Part shown: positions 35,646 to 45,166 of the stretch, piece by piece
Layout of the letters: each line of letters starts with the position of its first letter
How positions within the stretch are numbered: the stretch's first letter is position 1
DNA from: Ewingella americana ATCC 33852
GTDB lineage: Bacteria; Pseudomonadota; Gammaproteobacteria; Enterobacterales; Enterobacteriaceae
Assembly (NCBI RefSeq): GCF_000735345.1
Contig: NZ_JMPJ01000038.1
Coordinates: forward strand, 1 to 64,000
DNA: 64,000 nucleotides
Direction of reading: 5' to 3'
Position numbers and translations under genes: made by a program
The notes under the pieces: generated by a model
Seen by the model: the letters and a program-made list of their open reading frames with translations, nothing else
What the model was told of the DNA's origin: nothing
The model's database searches: none

Positions 35646-38600
35646 TTAGCTTTGCTGGCCGTCATTGGCGATAAGCCACAGGCGAATGGCTTGGTCGAGC
35701 TCTAGAATATCGGCACACAGCTGGCGGAAGTCGGTATTCAGCGCCTCAGCGTCCGGATTACCAAAGGTTTGATCCTCCATCATGCTAGCCATCTCCTCAA
35801 TCTGCTCGGCCCCAACTATCTGCGCCGCGCCGCTGATCTTGTGCAATGCCTCGGCGAAAGTCTGCCACTCCTCATTCTCCAGCGCGGCGGTCGCTGCTGC
35901 CACGTCGCGGCGGTTTTCATCCCGCGTCTGCTCCAGCATCTGGCGGAGCAGGGCGTCATCTCTCATCGCCAGCGCCCGTAAACTTGGCAGGTCAATCAGG
36001 GTTTCCAGTGGCGGCGGCGTGGAGATCACCGACGCCAACTGGTGCAGCGCCGCGTTGAGCTGCTTCATGCGCAGCGGCTTGAAGAAGCACTCGTTCATGC
36101 CGACGTCGAGACTGGCTTTGCGCTCGGCGGCTTGGGCGTTGGCCGTCAGCCCCCAAATCACCGCCGGTTGACCGTTTTGGCGAATGGCCCGCGTGAGCGC
36201 CAGCCCGTCCATTACCGGCATATGGCAATCGGTTATCACCAGATCCACGTGATGCTCCTGCCACAGGCGCAGCGCCTGCTCGCCATTCACCGCCTCGATC
36301 ACCCGATGCCCCAGCGACGTCAACTGACGGCGCAACAGCAGGCGGTTGGTCGGGTGGTCATCGGCAATCAGAATATCCAGCGAGCGCGGCGTGATGCGCA
36401 GGCCATCCTCGGTCACCACCGGCGAATGCAGGGCCTGACGGGCAGGGAGGTCGAAGGTGAGGATCACCCGCGTACCTTGACCCGGCTGGCTGTCGAACCG
36501 GCAGATGCCGCTCATCAACTGGATTAACTCGGCGCTGATCACCAAGCCAAGCCCGGTGCCGGTCTGCTTTTTGCCCGCGTCGAGCTGCTTAAACGGCACA
36601 AACAGCTTCTGCTGATCATCATCGCTGATGCCAATCCCTGTGTCGTGAACCACCACCTGCATTTGCAGGCGGTCTTCTGCACTCAGCGAGCCGGACAGCT
36701 CAATGCCCACCGTGCCTCGGGTGGTGAATTTCAGTGCGTTGCTCAGGTAGTTGTACAGCACCTGTTTCAGGCGCTGCGGGTCTAGCCAGACTTCCAGATC
36801 TTGGGTCAGGCTGTTGTCCCAGCTGAGTTTCAGCCCTTTCTGCTGGGCCAAGCCTTCAAAGATATGGACCACCGAGGAGCAGGTTTGCACTGGCGACACC
36901 CACTGCGGCGACAACTCAAGGTTGCCGGACTCAATCTTCGCCAGATCCAGCACGTCGCCCACTAACTCAATCAGCGACTGGGCTGAGGTGTAGGCCAGTT
37001 GCAGAGCCTCGCCGTCCGGCGTGTCGGCGTGGCGGCTGTTCTCCGCCAGTTCGAGCAGGCCGATAATCGCGCTGACCGGGGTACGAATTTCATGGCTCAT
37101 GGTGGCGAGGAAGGTGCTTTTCGCTTTATTGGCCTGCTGGGCATTATCTTTTTCGGCGGATACCTCAACCAGCAGGTTTTCGTAATCGGTAATGTCCTGC
37201 CAGCCGCAGATAAGCCCGTCAATCGCCCCTTTATGGTCGTTTAACACCGTGGTCCAGTGGGCGACGATGCGATCTTCCTCGCCATTAAACAGCGTGGCGC
37301 GCTGATGGTATTCGTGACCTTGCTCTTCGTGTTGACGCTGGAACAGTAACGGCTTGAGCGCGGGCAGTAGCGGCGACAGCGGGTGGCGCTGGTCAAACAG
37401 CGGCAGCGCCATATGTTCGGGTGCTACTTGCGCAAAAAACTGGTCATAGGCGTGGTTGTGACTTATCACCTCACCATGGCGGTTGACCACGTAAATGGGC
37501 GTCGGCGAGCCGTTCAGCAGGGTGTCGCGGAAGTTAAGTTGGAGCAGCAGCGCGGCCTGCGCCTTTTGCTTCACTTTCATCGCCCGGCGCAGCCAGAAGG
37601 CCCAAATCAGGGTACTGGCGACCAATATGCCCGCCAGCCCGAACATCAAATAATATTGGGTGCTGTAGAGCTTCCAGGTTTCCAGCGGCACTTCCGGGCT
37701 GCCTTGCCACTTGTTGAAGATTTTGGCGTAGGCGCGCGGCGGAATGTCGGCCAGCGTCTTGTTGAGAATGCTTTCTAGCTCGCGCTGGTCTTTGCGCACG
37801 CCGAAGCTGACGGTCGCCGTCTGGTCGCCCACGCGGGCGGCGATTTTTAGCCGACCGGAAAAGTAGCGATCAATCATAAAGCTGGCGCCGGTTTGGATAT
37901 GAATCGCGGCGTCGGCACGTTTTTCTTCCACCAGTTTCATGGCGAGAGTGGCATTGGCCACGGGGATCCACACCACTTCCGGGTACAGCTCGGCATATTT
38001 TTGTTGGATCTGATTACCTTCGACCACCGCCACGCGCATCTTGCCGCCAAGCTCGGTTGGTGCTTTGTCGTCATTGCGCACCACCAGAACAAAAGGCGCG
38101 AACAGGAACGGGCGGGTAAAGGTCATCTTGTCTTCGCGCTGCGTACTCTGGCTCAGGGCGGCAATCATATCGCCTTTATGGTTGACCAAATCGTCGGCCA
38201 TATTGCTGACATCGCCCTCGGGGATCATTTCGAAATGAATGCCGGTGCGCAGGGAAATCAAGTGCAGCAGGTCCATGCTGATGCCGTGGAAGCTGCCATT
38301 AGCGTCGCGCAGGCTGACCGGCGCATAGAACGGATTGGCAATCACCTTAATGACCGGATTTTCTTTGATCCACTGCTGCTCGTGGGGCGTCATTTTCACC
38401 GGTTGGTGCAGGAAGAAGAAGTCCGGGCCAAGGAACCATGAGTTGATGATGGCGTCCTGTTGCAGCGGGGTGACGGCGGCCAGCACGCTGTTCACCGCGC
38501 GCAATAGCGCGGCGTTGTCTTTGCGCATCACAAAGCGCGCCCCGGCGTCGAGAGCGGGGGAGACGGAGACCACCGACAGGCTGTTACTGTAGTTGCGGTC

Positions 38601-39248
38601 GATAAAGAAACTGACGTTGGCCATGTTGCCGAGCAGGTAGTCGTAATGGCGATAGGCCAGCGCGGAAATGGCACTTTGGCTGGAGGGGAAGCGAGTGATC
38701 AGCGCGTCGGGATAGAGTTTTTTGATTTGAGCATCAGACAGATAATCTTTGGCGACCACTAGACTGAAAGGCTTCCCCGGCGCGGGCTTGTCCATGCCGT
38801 TGACCTCTTTGGTCACCAGCGCGGGATGATTAGGCAAATAGGAGACGCTGGCGGCAAAGCGCTTTAGGTCGATATCCGGCGAGCCGTGGTCGTCAATCAT
38901 CATATCCACCTGACCCGACTCGACCGCCATCAGCGCCTCGGCGCGGCTGTTAAAGCGCACTGGGCGAGGCTGTACGCCGAGCTGGCGACTGACGATTTGC
39001 AAGTAATCGGCGGAGATACCTTCAAAGGTGGCCGGAGCCACCACGATATCCATCGGCTGGTTTTGCGGCTCCCAGGTGGCGACCGTCAGCTCTTTCTTGA
39101 TGCCTAGCCAACGCCAGTCGGCGTCGGAGAGCTGGAACTTCAATTCAGGCTGTGGTTGGCGGCTATAAATCATCAGTTGCTGGGGAGGCGCGGCGGCCAG
39201 CACCGACATGGATAACGTCAGCAGTAAAACAAAAAGCACTTTTAGCAT
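35646..39248 (-). CDS. EvgS/BvgS-type hybrid sensor histidine kinase
   Basis: A 1200-residue unorthodox sensor. The signal peptide (1-19) is followed by two periplasmic Venus-flytrap domains (about 50-270 and 290-520) and one membrane helix (about 531-553). A PAS-like domain (about 575-690), HisKA with H719 in MSHEIRTP, an ATPase domain (N837; GTGLGL), a receiver with D1007 in ITDCHMP, and an Hpt domain with H1136 complete it. It is the full BvgS/EvgS phosphorelay. The stimulus is unknown; E. coli EvgS responds to acid. It lies 21 bases after its response-regulator gene. Confidence 0.94.
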   Translation of the reverse strand: MLKVLFVLLLTLSMSVLAAAPPQQLMIYSRQPQPELKFQLSDADWRWLGIKKELTVATWEPQNQPMDIVVAPATFEGISADYLQIVSRQLGVQPRPVRFNSRAEALMAVESGQVDMMIDDHGSPDIDLKRFAASVSYLPNHPALVTKEVNGMDKPAPGKPFSLVVAKDYLSDAQIKKLYPDALITRFPSSQSAISALAYRHYDYLLGNMANVSFFIDRNYSNSLSVVSVSPALDAGARFVMRKDNAALLRAVNSVLAAVTPLQQDAIINSWFLGPDFFFLHQPVKMTPHEQQWIKENPVIKVIANPFYAPVSLRDANGSFHGISMDLLHLISLRTGIHFEMIPEGDVSNMADDLVNHKGDMIAALSQSTQREDKMTFTRPFLFAPFVLVVRNDDKAPTELGGKMRVAVVEGNQIQQKYAELYPEVVWIPVANATLAMKLVEEKRADAAIHIQTGASFMIDRYFSGRLKIAARVGDQTATVSFGVRKDQRELESILNKTLADIPPRAYAKIFNKWQGSPEVPLETWKLYSTQYYLMFGLAGILVASTLIWAFWLRRAMKVKQKAQAALLLQLNFRDTLLNGSPTPIYVVNRHGEVISHNHAYDQFFAQVAPEHMALPLFDQRHPLSPLLPALKPLLFQRQHEEQGHEYHQRATLFNGEEDRIVAHWTTVLNDHKGAIDGLICGWQDITDYENLLVEVSAEKDNAQQANKAKSTFLATMSHEIRTPVSAIIGLLELAENSRHADTPDGEALQLAYTSAQSLIELVGDVLDLAKIESGNLELSPQWVSPVQTCSSVVHIFEGLAQQKGLKLSWDNSLTQDLEVWLDPQRLKQVLYNYLSNALKFTTRGTVGIELSGSLSAEDRLQMQVVVHDTGIGISDDDQQKLFVPFKQLDAGKKQTGTGLGLVISAELIQLMSGICRFDSQPGQGTRVILTFDLPARQALHSPVVTEDGLRITPRSLDILIADDHPTNRLLLRRQLTSLGHRVIEAVNGEQALRLWQEHHVDLVITDCHMPVMDGLALTRAIRQNGQPAVIWGLTANAQAAERKASLDVGMNECFFKPLRMKQLNAALHQLASVISTPPPLETLIDLPSLRALAMRDDALLRQMLEQTRDENRRDVAAATAALENEEWQTFAEALHKISGAAQIVGAEQIEEMASMMEDQTFGNPDAEALNTDFRQLCADILELDQAIRLWLIANDGQQS

Positions 39249-39269
39249 TACTTTGGGCCTGTCACTGGG

Positions 39270-39893
39270 TCATGAAATCTGATTACGTCTGACAAAGTCG
39301 AGTAACTCCGTCCGTGTTTTCAGCCCCAGCTTGTCCATTAACCGGCTTTTATAGGTGCTGATGGTTTTATTGCTAATTTTCATTCTAGTGGCAATGGTGA
39401 TCACTTCCATACCCTGCGCTAAATATTGCAGAACCTGAAATTCGCGCGCAGAAAGGGTTTTAATTCGCTCGGCATCGCTGGTGGTTTCTTCTAATAATGC
39501 TGTGCTGTGGCTCTTTAGCGGGAAATATCCGTAACCATTGCGCACGGCTTCGATGGCAATATTTAAATCTGACAGATTATTTTTCTTACTGATAAAGCCA
39601 TTGGCACCACTTTTCGCGCTGCGCAGGGCGTAGTAATCGGCATTTTTGCCGCTCATCACTATGGCTGGCGTGTGGTTGCGCTGGGTTCTTAAGTTTTCGA
39701 TAACTTCCAGCCCGTCCATATTATTTATATCAATATCAATAATTAACATGTCCGGCTCTAACTCAGTCATCAACCCAAACACTTCCTGCCCATCGGCGGT
39801 TTCGGCTACCACTTCGTGACCATTATTTTCCAGCAAAAAGCGTATTGCGGTCCGTGCCAGTGGATGGTCATCAACGATAAGAAATCGACTCAT
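39270..39893 (-). CDS. EvgA/BvgA-type response regulator
   Basis: A 207-residue regulator. ATG 39893 (MSRFLIVDDHP) is preferred to an in-frame start at 39926. The receiver has the acidic pair D8/D9 and D53 in IIDIDI as phospho-acceptor, by alignment with EvgA D52. The C-terminal LuxR/FixJ-type helix-turn-helix (about 145-205: LSAREFQVLQYLAQGMEVITIATRM, then SNKTISTYKSRLMDKLG) binds DNA. It forms a two-component operon with the sensor downstream. The invasin gene lies directly upstream, in the same orientation, and may be a target. Confidence 0.93.
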   Translation of the reverse strand: MSRFLIVDDHPLARTAIRFLLENNGHEVVAETADGQEVFGLMTELEPDMLIIDIDINNMDGLEVIENLRTQRNHTPAIVMSGKNADYYALRSAKSGANGFISKKNNLSDLNIAIEAVRNGYGYFPLKSHSTALLEETTSDAERIKTLSAREFQVLQYLAQGMEVITIATRMKISNKTISTYKSRLMDKLGLKTRTELLDFVRRNQIS

Positions 39894-40073
39894 TATTATT
39901 CCAACGTAAGGTAGATACTGGCGCATTCTCTAAGAATAAGAGTAGATGGCTGTAAGATTATTCGTATCTTAAATAGCCACCCCGTCTATAACAAGGTGAA
40001 TTCGCCTTTGTAGTCCAGTTCTTACATAGGGTGATGATTTGACTGATGCTACCGGCAGGGAAAGGAATAAAAA

Positions 40074-40099
40074 ACGGGATTCTGCTAGCAGAATCCCGT
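40074..40099 (-). terminator. Terminator of the invasin gene
   Basis: A 26-base perfect palindrome (ACGGGATTCTGCT and its complement). On the minus strand it is followed by TTTTTTA. It ends the invasin transcript before the evgA-type promoter. Confidence 0.85.
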
Positions 40100-40129
40100 G
40101 GATTTTATTTAATAAGACGTCTATTCAGA

Positions 40130-43100
40130 TTATTTGACGCAAATGTAATGTTCACCTTCGCCATCTTCGATATTGCCGAGAGAACTGCCGTTGCCATAAA
40201 GGTCTGCGCGACGGGTATCCCAGTTATCTGCCAGACGGTACCAGTCATTGTTGTATTCACCGGAAACACTCTTGCTGCGGAAGTCGCCGCCGTTGTTAAC
40301 AAAGGTCGCGACATCGGACTCAACGAACAGGCGACCCCCGCCATTAGTTGAACAGAAACCGGCTGCGGTCGACTTGTCAGAGGTTGGGTGCGCTACGTTC
40401 ATTGTCCAGTAGAAGGTGCCGCCGACGGACATCACCGTGGTGATAGTAACATCGGTGGTTTTGCTGTCGTGTGCCGTGGTTGCAGTGACCGTAGCGGTAC
40501 CGTTACGTTTCTCGGTGTACTGAATGGCCTGCAACGTGGTGGTTGCCACACCTTGGCTGTTCGTTTTACTCGACGCGTTACTGACTGAGCTCAGGGTAGT
40601 GCCCCAGTTAACCTCTTGATCTGCTACCACGTTGCCATTGGCATCTTTCAGCACCAGAGTAACCAGCGTGGACTGACTGCCTGTACCCACAATGGCGGGC
40701 AAGTCAGAGGTTAAGGATTCAATTTTTGCCGTAGCAACGTCCGCAATTAAGGTCACTGGCGTGGCGTTAACCACTTTGCCGTTGACCGTTGCCGATACCT
40801 GCGCCGTGCCAGTTTTGGTGCCGGTTAAAGTGACCGTGGAAGCGCCATTAGCATCTGATTTCCCACTGGTGGCAGAAAGGGTTCCCGCGTCAGTCGTCCA
40901 AGTAACATCGGCGTCTGGTACCGGGTTACCGTTGGCATCTTTGACAATTGCCGTGAAGGTCGCTTTATCCGTGCCATTCGCCGTGATGGTGGTTGGTGTC
41001 ACGCTGAGATCGCCGCTGCCGATGACCGCAGAGGAAGGATCGGCCGTGAAGGTCACTTTATCAGCGTTGATTGCCGCTCCGCCATTCACCGCCGCCGTTA
41101 CCTGTGCTTCGCCCGCCACTTTGCCTTTCAGCGTAATGGTGGCGACACCTTGGCTATTGGTGGCGCTGGTCGCTGCTGATAATTCACCCAGATTTGTTTT
41201 CCACTCAACATTTAGGTTTGGCACCACGTTGCCATTGGCATCTTTCACCGTGGCGGTGTAGGTCGCCATCTCGGTATCGTTGGCAAGCAGGGTAGTTTTG
41301 TCGACTTTCAGACCATCGCTGCCGATAGCCGCACTGCCCGTATCAGCATTGAACTGCACCATTGGCGCATTGATAGAGCCTGATTTGCCCGCCTGAGCCG
41401 TAACCTGCGCGCTGCCTTCGCTGGTGCTGTTCAGCGTGACAGTTGCTACGCCGTCAGCATTGGTGTTGCTGGTACTGCCAGATAGCGTGCCGAGATTAGT
41501 ACCCCAATTAACGGTGAAGTTCGGCACGCCATTACCATTAGCGTCTTTCACTACCGCGCTATAAGTCGCTTTATCAGCATTGTTGGCGATCAGCATCTGC
41601 TTATCGACGGTAACGCCATCTTTTTGCATATCCGCTGTCGCGCTATCTGGCATGAAGTGGATGACCACGGTTGCCGAGTTGCCGTTTGCCAGCTTGGCCG
41701 TCACGGTCACTTCTTCCGCCGTTTTATCAATCACGCCAATTTTTGCCTGCCCCTGATTGTCGGTGGTGACGTTCAGTGATGAACCTGGTGCTACCGTGGC
41801 TGCGCCGGACAGGCTGAAGTTCACGCCCATGTTGCTCAGTGGGTTGCCGACCGCATCGGTGATGGTGACACCAACTTGGTTCTCTGTCTTATTGTCCGCC
41901 ACGCTATTGTCAACCACGGCCAGCAGGGCGCCAGCATCAATGTGGCCTGACGCGTCATCGGCGTTTTGCTCAATGGTTATCCCAGGCAGGGCGACATCGT
42001 TAAAGCGCGGAGTGATGAGAACGCTGCCTGCGCGGTTGCTCGCGGTGAGGGTTGCCTGATAGATGCCCGGAGACACTTCTTCAAACGCGCTCAATTTCGC
42101 CGGTATTGGAGCTTCTGCACTATTAATCCCCATGGATTTACCTGCAAAAGCCGTCTCATCAAGGCTGGCTGACAGGGATTTGGTCATGCCGCCAACCGGG
42201 TTAGACGCATCATCGAACAGTTCAACTTTCAGCGTAGAGGTGCTTTTGCCATCGGCAAGAAGGGTGGTTGGGGTTGCGCTGACTTTGGTGGTATTGGCGC
42301 TAACATCGCCGACTTCAACCTGAATTTGCGCCGTGGCGCTGCCGCTGTTGCCGTTCACGTCATAAGCGACGCCTGCGAAGTGGTAAAGGTTGTCGCGGCC
42401 AGCCTGATATGCCGGTAATACCACGTTCAGGCGGTCATTGCCGACCTGAGTGATAGTCCCACCAGCTGCAACCAGAGTTGTTGCATCCCAGTCGATGCGT
42501 TGCAGCGGGCTTTTGGTTTTCACGCTGAAGATGATAGGCAGGGTGTCATGGCCTTTACCTGAAGATTTTTCAGGCAGAACCAGCGTCACGGTATCCTGCT
42601 TGCGATAGTCCAGCACGATGCTGTTATTACGTTCAACCAAGTCGTATCGGGTGCCGTTGAGGGTACGCGATGCGCCGACCAAGTTAGGATCGATCTGTTT
42701 ATTCCAAGGCTCGCCCAGACGGTAGTTAAGCTCAAGGGATAGCTGAGAATCGCTGTTGCCATCTTTGCCTGCGCGGTGTTGTGCACCCACGGTGACTAAT
42801 GGTACCGGCGTGTAGTTAATGCCGCCGGTAAAGGCCCAAGGATTTTGCTGGCGATTATCTTTGCCAAACAGCGCCACCTCATTCCCCTGATATTTCTCGA
42901 ACATCACTTTGGCACCGAGCTGCGGGAAAGCCGGTAACCAGCCTTCAGCACGCAGGTCATAACCATTTGCAGGGCGCTCGTCGTAGTCGGAGAAATCACG
43001 GGACTGATGCCAGTCTGTCAGGCGCAGATAGCTGTTGGCGGAGAGTTTCAGGTAATCACGCCAAGCTTCAACGCCGACACCCATACGTCGGTTTTTGCCA

Positions 43101-43648
43101 CTGAAGTCATTATCAAGGAAGGTGTTCAGGCCGAGCATCCAGTCGCCAGCAAAGTAGCGCGCGCCCACACCGAGGTTACCGGTGTTGCGAGAGTCTTTAT
43201 GGCGGAAGCCCAGTTGGGTGAAGAGCAGCAGTTCCTCACGCTCATACAGTGGCACCAGCAGGTCAGCCTCACTGCCGTTAGCTCTAAACTTCTCATCAAC
43301 GTTAAGCTGCACCCGCGCGGTACCGAACTGGCTAAGCCACTGTTCAACCGAGTTGTTCAGTGCGCCAGTTGCCGCAGAGCGCGCCATACCTGACACGGCA
43401 TTGGTAGAATTATCTTGCGACAAGGCAGAGCCAATGTCCGCCAGCGTGTCCGCAGAGTCAGCGAAGGGTTGCTGCGATTGCTGGTCGGCCGATTGATACC
43501 ATTTGAGTGCCGAAGCTTCTGGCGTTTGCGCGGCTTTGACCAGAGGAGAATAGGCCAGACTTAGCGGTAAAGCGGCCTGAGTAACAATCGTCAGCCAACC
43601 AATAATGGCGGTTGGACGCTTGATTACTGGCACAGGTGGAATTTTCAT
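40130..43648 (-). CDS. Intimin/invasin-type inverse autotransporter adhesin
   Basis: A 1172-residue outer-membrane adhesin starting MKIPPVPVIKRP. Its signal region (IIGWLTIVTQAALPLSLAYSPL) has the ESPR-like look of large autotransporters. The inverse-autotransporter beta domain covers about 100-310. One Ig-like domain (about 350-445) and some six Big_1 repeats of roughly 100 residues follow (about 450-1070), recognisable by KDANGN...VPN..V.W and GVATVTL. The last 100 residues form a C-type-lectin-like tip with Cys in GFCSTNGGG and YICVK, probably a disulfide. It should mediate attachment to host or other surfaces. A short ribosome site (GAG) precedes ATG 43648. Confidence 0.93.
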   Translation of the reverse strand: MKIPPVPVIKRPTAIIGWLTIVTQAALPLSLAYSPLVKAAQTPEASALKWYQSADQQSQQPFADSADTLADIGSALSQDNSTNAVSGMARSAATGALNNSVEQWLSQFGTARVQLNVDEKFRANGSEADLLVPLYEREELLLFTQLGFRHKDSRNTGNLGVGARYFAGDWMLGLNTFLDNDFSGKNRRMGVGVEAWRDYLKLSANSYLRLTDWHQSRDFSDYDERPANGYDLRAEGWLPAFPQLGAKVMFEKYQGNEVALFGKDNRQQNPWAFTGGINYTPVPLVTVGAQHRAGKDGNSDSQLSLELNYRLGEPWNKQIDPNLVGASRTLNGTRYDLVERNNSIVLDYRKQDTVTLVLPEKSSGKGHDTLPIIFSVKTKSPLQRIDWDATTLVAAGGTITQVGNDRLNVVLPAYQAGRDNLYHFAGVAYDVNGNSGSATAQIQVEVGDVSANTTKVSATPTTLLADGKSTSTLKVELFDDASNPVGGMTKSLSASLDETAFAGKSMGINSAEAPIPAKLSAFEEVSPGIYQATLTASNRAGSVLITPRFNDVALPGITIEQNADDASGHIDAGALLAVVDNSVADNKTENQVGVTITDAVGNPLSNMGVNFSLSGAATVAPGSSLNVTTDNQGQAKIGVIDKTAEEVTVTAKLANGNSATVVIHFMPDSATADMQKDGVTVDKQMLIANNADKATYSAVVKDANGNGVPNFTVNWGTNLGTLSGSTSNTNADGVATVTLNSTSEGSAQVTAQAGKSGSINAPMVQFNADTGSAAIGSDGLKVDKTTLLANDTEMATYTATVKDANGNVVPNLNVEWKTNLGELSAATSATNSQGVATITLKGKVAGEAQVTAAVNGGAAINADKVTFTADPSSAVIGSGDLSVTPTTITANGTDKATFTAIVKDANGNPVPDADVTWTTDAGTLSATSGKSDANGASTVTLTGTKTGTAQVSATVNGKVVNATPVTLIADVATAKIESLTSDLPAIVGTGSQSTLVTLVLKDANGNVVADQEVNWGTTLSSVSNASSKTNSQGVATTTLQAIQYTEKRNGTATVTATTAHDSKTTDVTITTVMSVGGTFYWTMNVAHPTSDKSTAAGFCSTNGGGRLFVESDVATFVNNGGDFRSKSVSGEYNNDWYRLADNWDTRRADLYGNGSSLGNIEDGEGEHYICVK

Positions 43649-43986
43649 AATCAATACTCTTATAAAACTCATGAAAATTAAAAGAGGAAAGAATTCATTC
43701 AGTCTCGAAGTCCGTTTCTTTTAATTTCACACAGTGAAATAGCAGGAATTAACGTGTGAAGTGTCAGGTTAAATAGGGGCTAATTAGCTCTTTTTCTGAC
43801 TGAAGCGTATTGAACGATTTTTCGATTACCGGCTCAATCAGGGGGCTGAGTATCTTCTGTAGGAGAATTCTTGTTGAGATGTAGTCGTGATGTAATGGAG
43901 GGGTTAAATTTATGGGGAGTATTTAACTTATTGTTATTTATGAGTTTGGTTGTCAGGTTGATTTTTGGAGAAAAAAGGGTTTTATT
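43649..43986. promoter_or_regulatory. AT-rich spacer upstream of the invasin gene
   Basis: A 338-base spacer with no credible gene. It is AT-rich with many A/T tracts, as expected of H-NS-bound virulence promoters. The stretch just upstream of the invasin ATG resembles that upstream of the collapsed copy at 44190, so the promoter was probably duplicated with the gene. I did not identify a clear -35/-10 pair. Confidence 0.4.
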
Positions 43987-44190
43987 TTAAAAAAAAGGTA
44001 GGTTTTTATTTATGTCGAGAGATAGAGCATTCGCCATGTAAAAACGGGATTCTGAACTGACGTTGAAATTCGGTACCGGGTTGCCAATGGTATCTTTACC
44101 AGCGCGGTGGAGGGCGGCCTGAGTGAAAATGGTCAGCCAACCGACAATAGCCGTCTGGCGTTTCATTCTAGGTGTTGATGGCGCATTCAT
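43987..44190 (-). pseudogene. Collapsed second invasin copy
   Basis: A 67-residue frame starting MNAPSTPRMKRQTAIVGW, close to the invasin start (IKRPTAIIGWLTIVTQAAL). It jumps to HRAGKD, which occurs at about residue 291 of the intact beta domain, and then to GNPVPNFNVSSESRF, like the Big_1 word ANGNGVPNFTV. Three distant parts of an invasin are thus joined in order. The junctions fall at short shared words such as CATCTTT and GCGCGGT. It is the remnant of a tandem paralogue after internal deletions. The tail (YMANALSLDINKNLPFF) is random. Confidence 0.75.
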
Positions 44191-44766
44191 AATCATCACT
44201 CATATTGAATTAGAGGATTAAAAAGAATAAGCGGTCACTCAACGGACAGGCTGGGTCCTTTTAACCTTAAAGTAAAAAAATGACCAAATAAAAAATCTGC
44301 GGAATGACATTTGTCGATATTTCATCAAGATTTTTCTTATTAAACATTTTATAAACAAAAGGAAGAATCAGCCAATTCGTCAGGCGGCGTAGGCGCTGGA
44401 CTACGGGGTGTGTAGTCAGAATGAAATAGAAAATAGGAGTTTTTCTGTAATAACTTTTAAGATAATCTGTTTCGTTGTTAGTACGTTTATATTAGCCATT
44501 CCCATCACGGACTCATGTCGAATGAGTGCCGTAGTCTTGTCATCCATTTCCTACAGCTCATGATGATTTCGCTGATTATTATCCCTCGCAATAACTCGTT
44601 TAATGGTTCCATGCTGACCGATTAATACCTCATCCCCAGATGCTCGGTCGGCGGTCTGCGCAACCCGATAGAGGGTTAACCGCGCTTTATTTGGCAACGC
44701 TTTCTGTTCCACACCAGGGAATATTTGCCACGATACTGTGGCATTTTTTTTATCAGGAGAATAGAT
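44191..44766. promoter_or_regulatory. Non-coding spacer before the receiver/HTH pair
   Basis: A 576-base spacer. It holds the presumed promoter of the invasin remnant and the leader of the regulator genes. No gene above 60 codons fits, and no strong palindrome was noticed. AGGAG sits just before the ATG at 44767. Confidence 0.35.
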
Positions 44767-45165
44767 ATGCTTAATATCGCAATGATGGACGCCGATACCT
44801 ATATTAAATATGGCCTTTCTGTTTACTTTAATTCCAAAGGGATTAACGTGATGGCCGCATCCAATATCAGTGATCTGACTGTTAATCTTCGAAGCAATGA
44901 AATCGACGTGGTGGTTATGGAGTTATTCAGCCGCGATGATGATGTGTTCGAATGCATTGAATTTGTCCGTTCATTCTCATCTAAATGGCCGCGTAGCAAA
45001 TTGGTGATTTACACCCAAGTTGCTAATGAAGACGCCGTGAAATTATTAATTTCCGTCACCGGCCAGAAAGAGATCGTTTATAAAACCGACAGTATGCACG
45101 AACTGGCTTCCTGCGTATTCTCACCATGGAAAGACAGCCTGACCTGCTTTGACATGGCACATTAA
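44767..45165 (+). CDS. Receiver-like half of a LuxR-type regulator
   Basis: A 132-residue protein starting MLNIAMMDADTYIKYGL with AGGAG upstream. The fold pattern fits a response-regulator receiver: beta-1 with MMDAD, then IDVVVMELFSRDDDVFE where the phospho-acceptor would be, and LVIYTQ and IVYKTDS for beta-4 and beta-5. The canonical Asp after beta-3 is replaced by Glu (VVMELF), and the usual Lys lies in YKTD. It ends with TAA one base before the ATG of the HTH gene in another frame. Full-length relatives such as RcsA- or BglJ-like regulators join both parts in one chain. Confidence 0.75.
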   Translation: MLNIAMMDADTYIKYGLSVYFNSKGINVMAASNISDLTVNLRSNEIDVVVMELFSRDDDVFECIEFVRSFSSKWPRSKLVIYTQVANEDAVKLLISVTGQKEIVYKTDSMHELASCVFSPWKDSLTCFDMAH

Positions 45166-45166
45166 T

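Noticed and set aside
40130-43648. CRISPR-like periodic repeats in the invasin gene
   Set aside because: The repeats are about 300 bases, in frame and protein-coding Big_1 domains, not short repeats with unique spacers.
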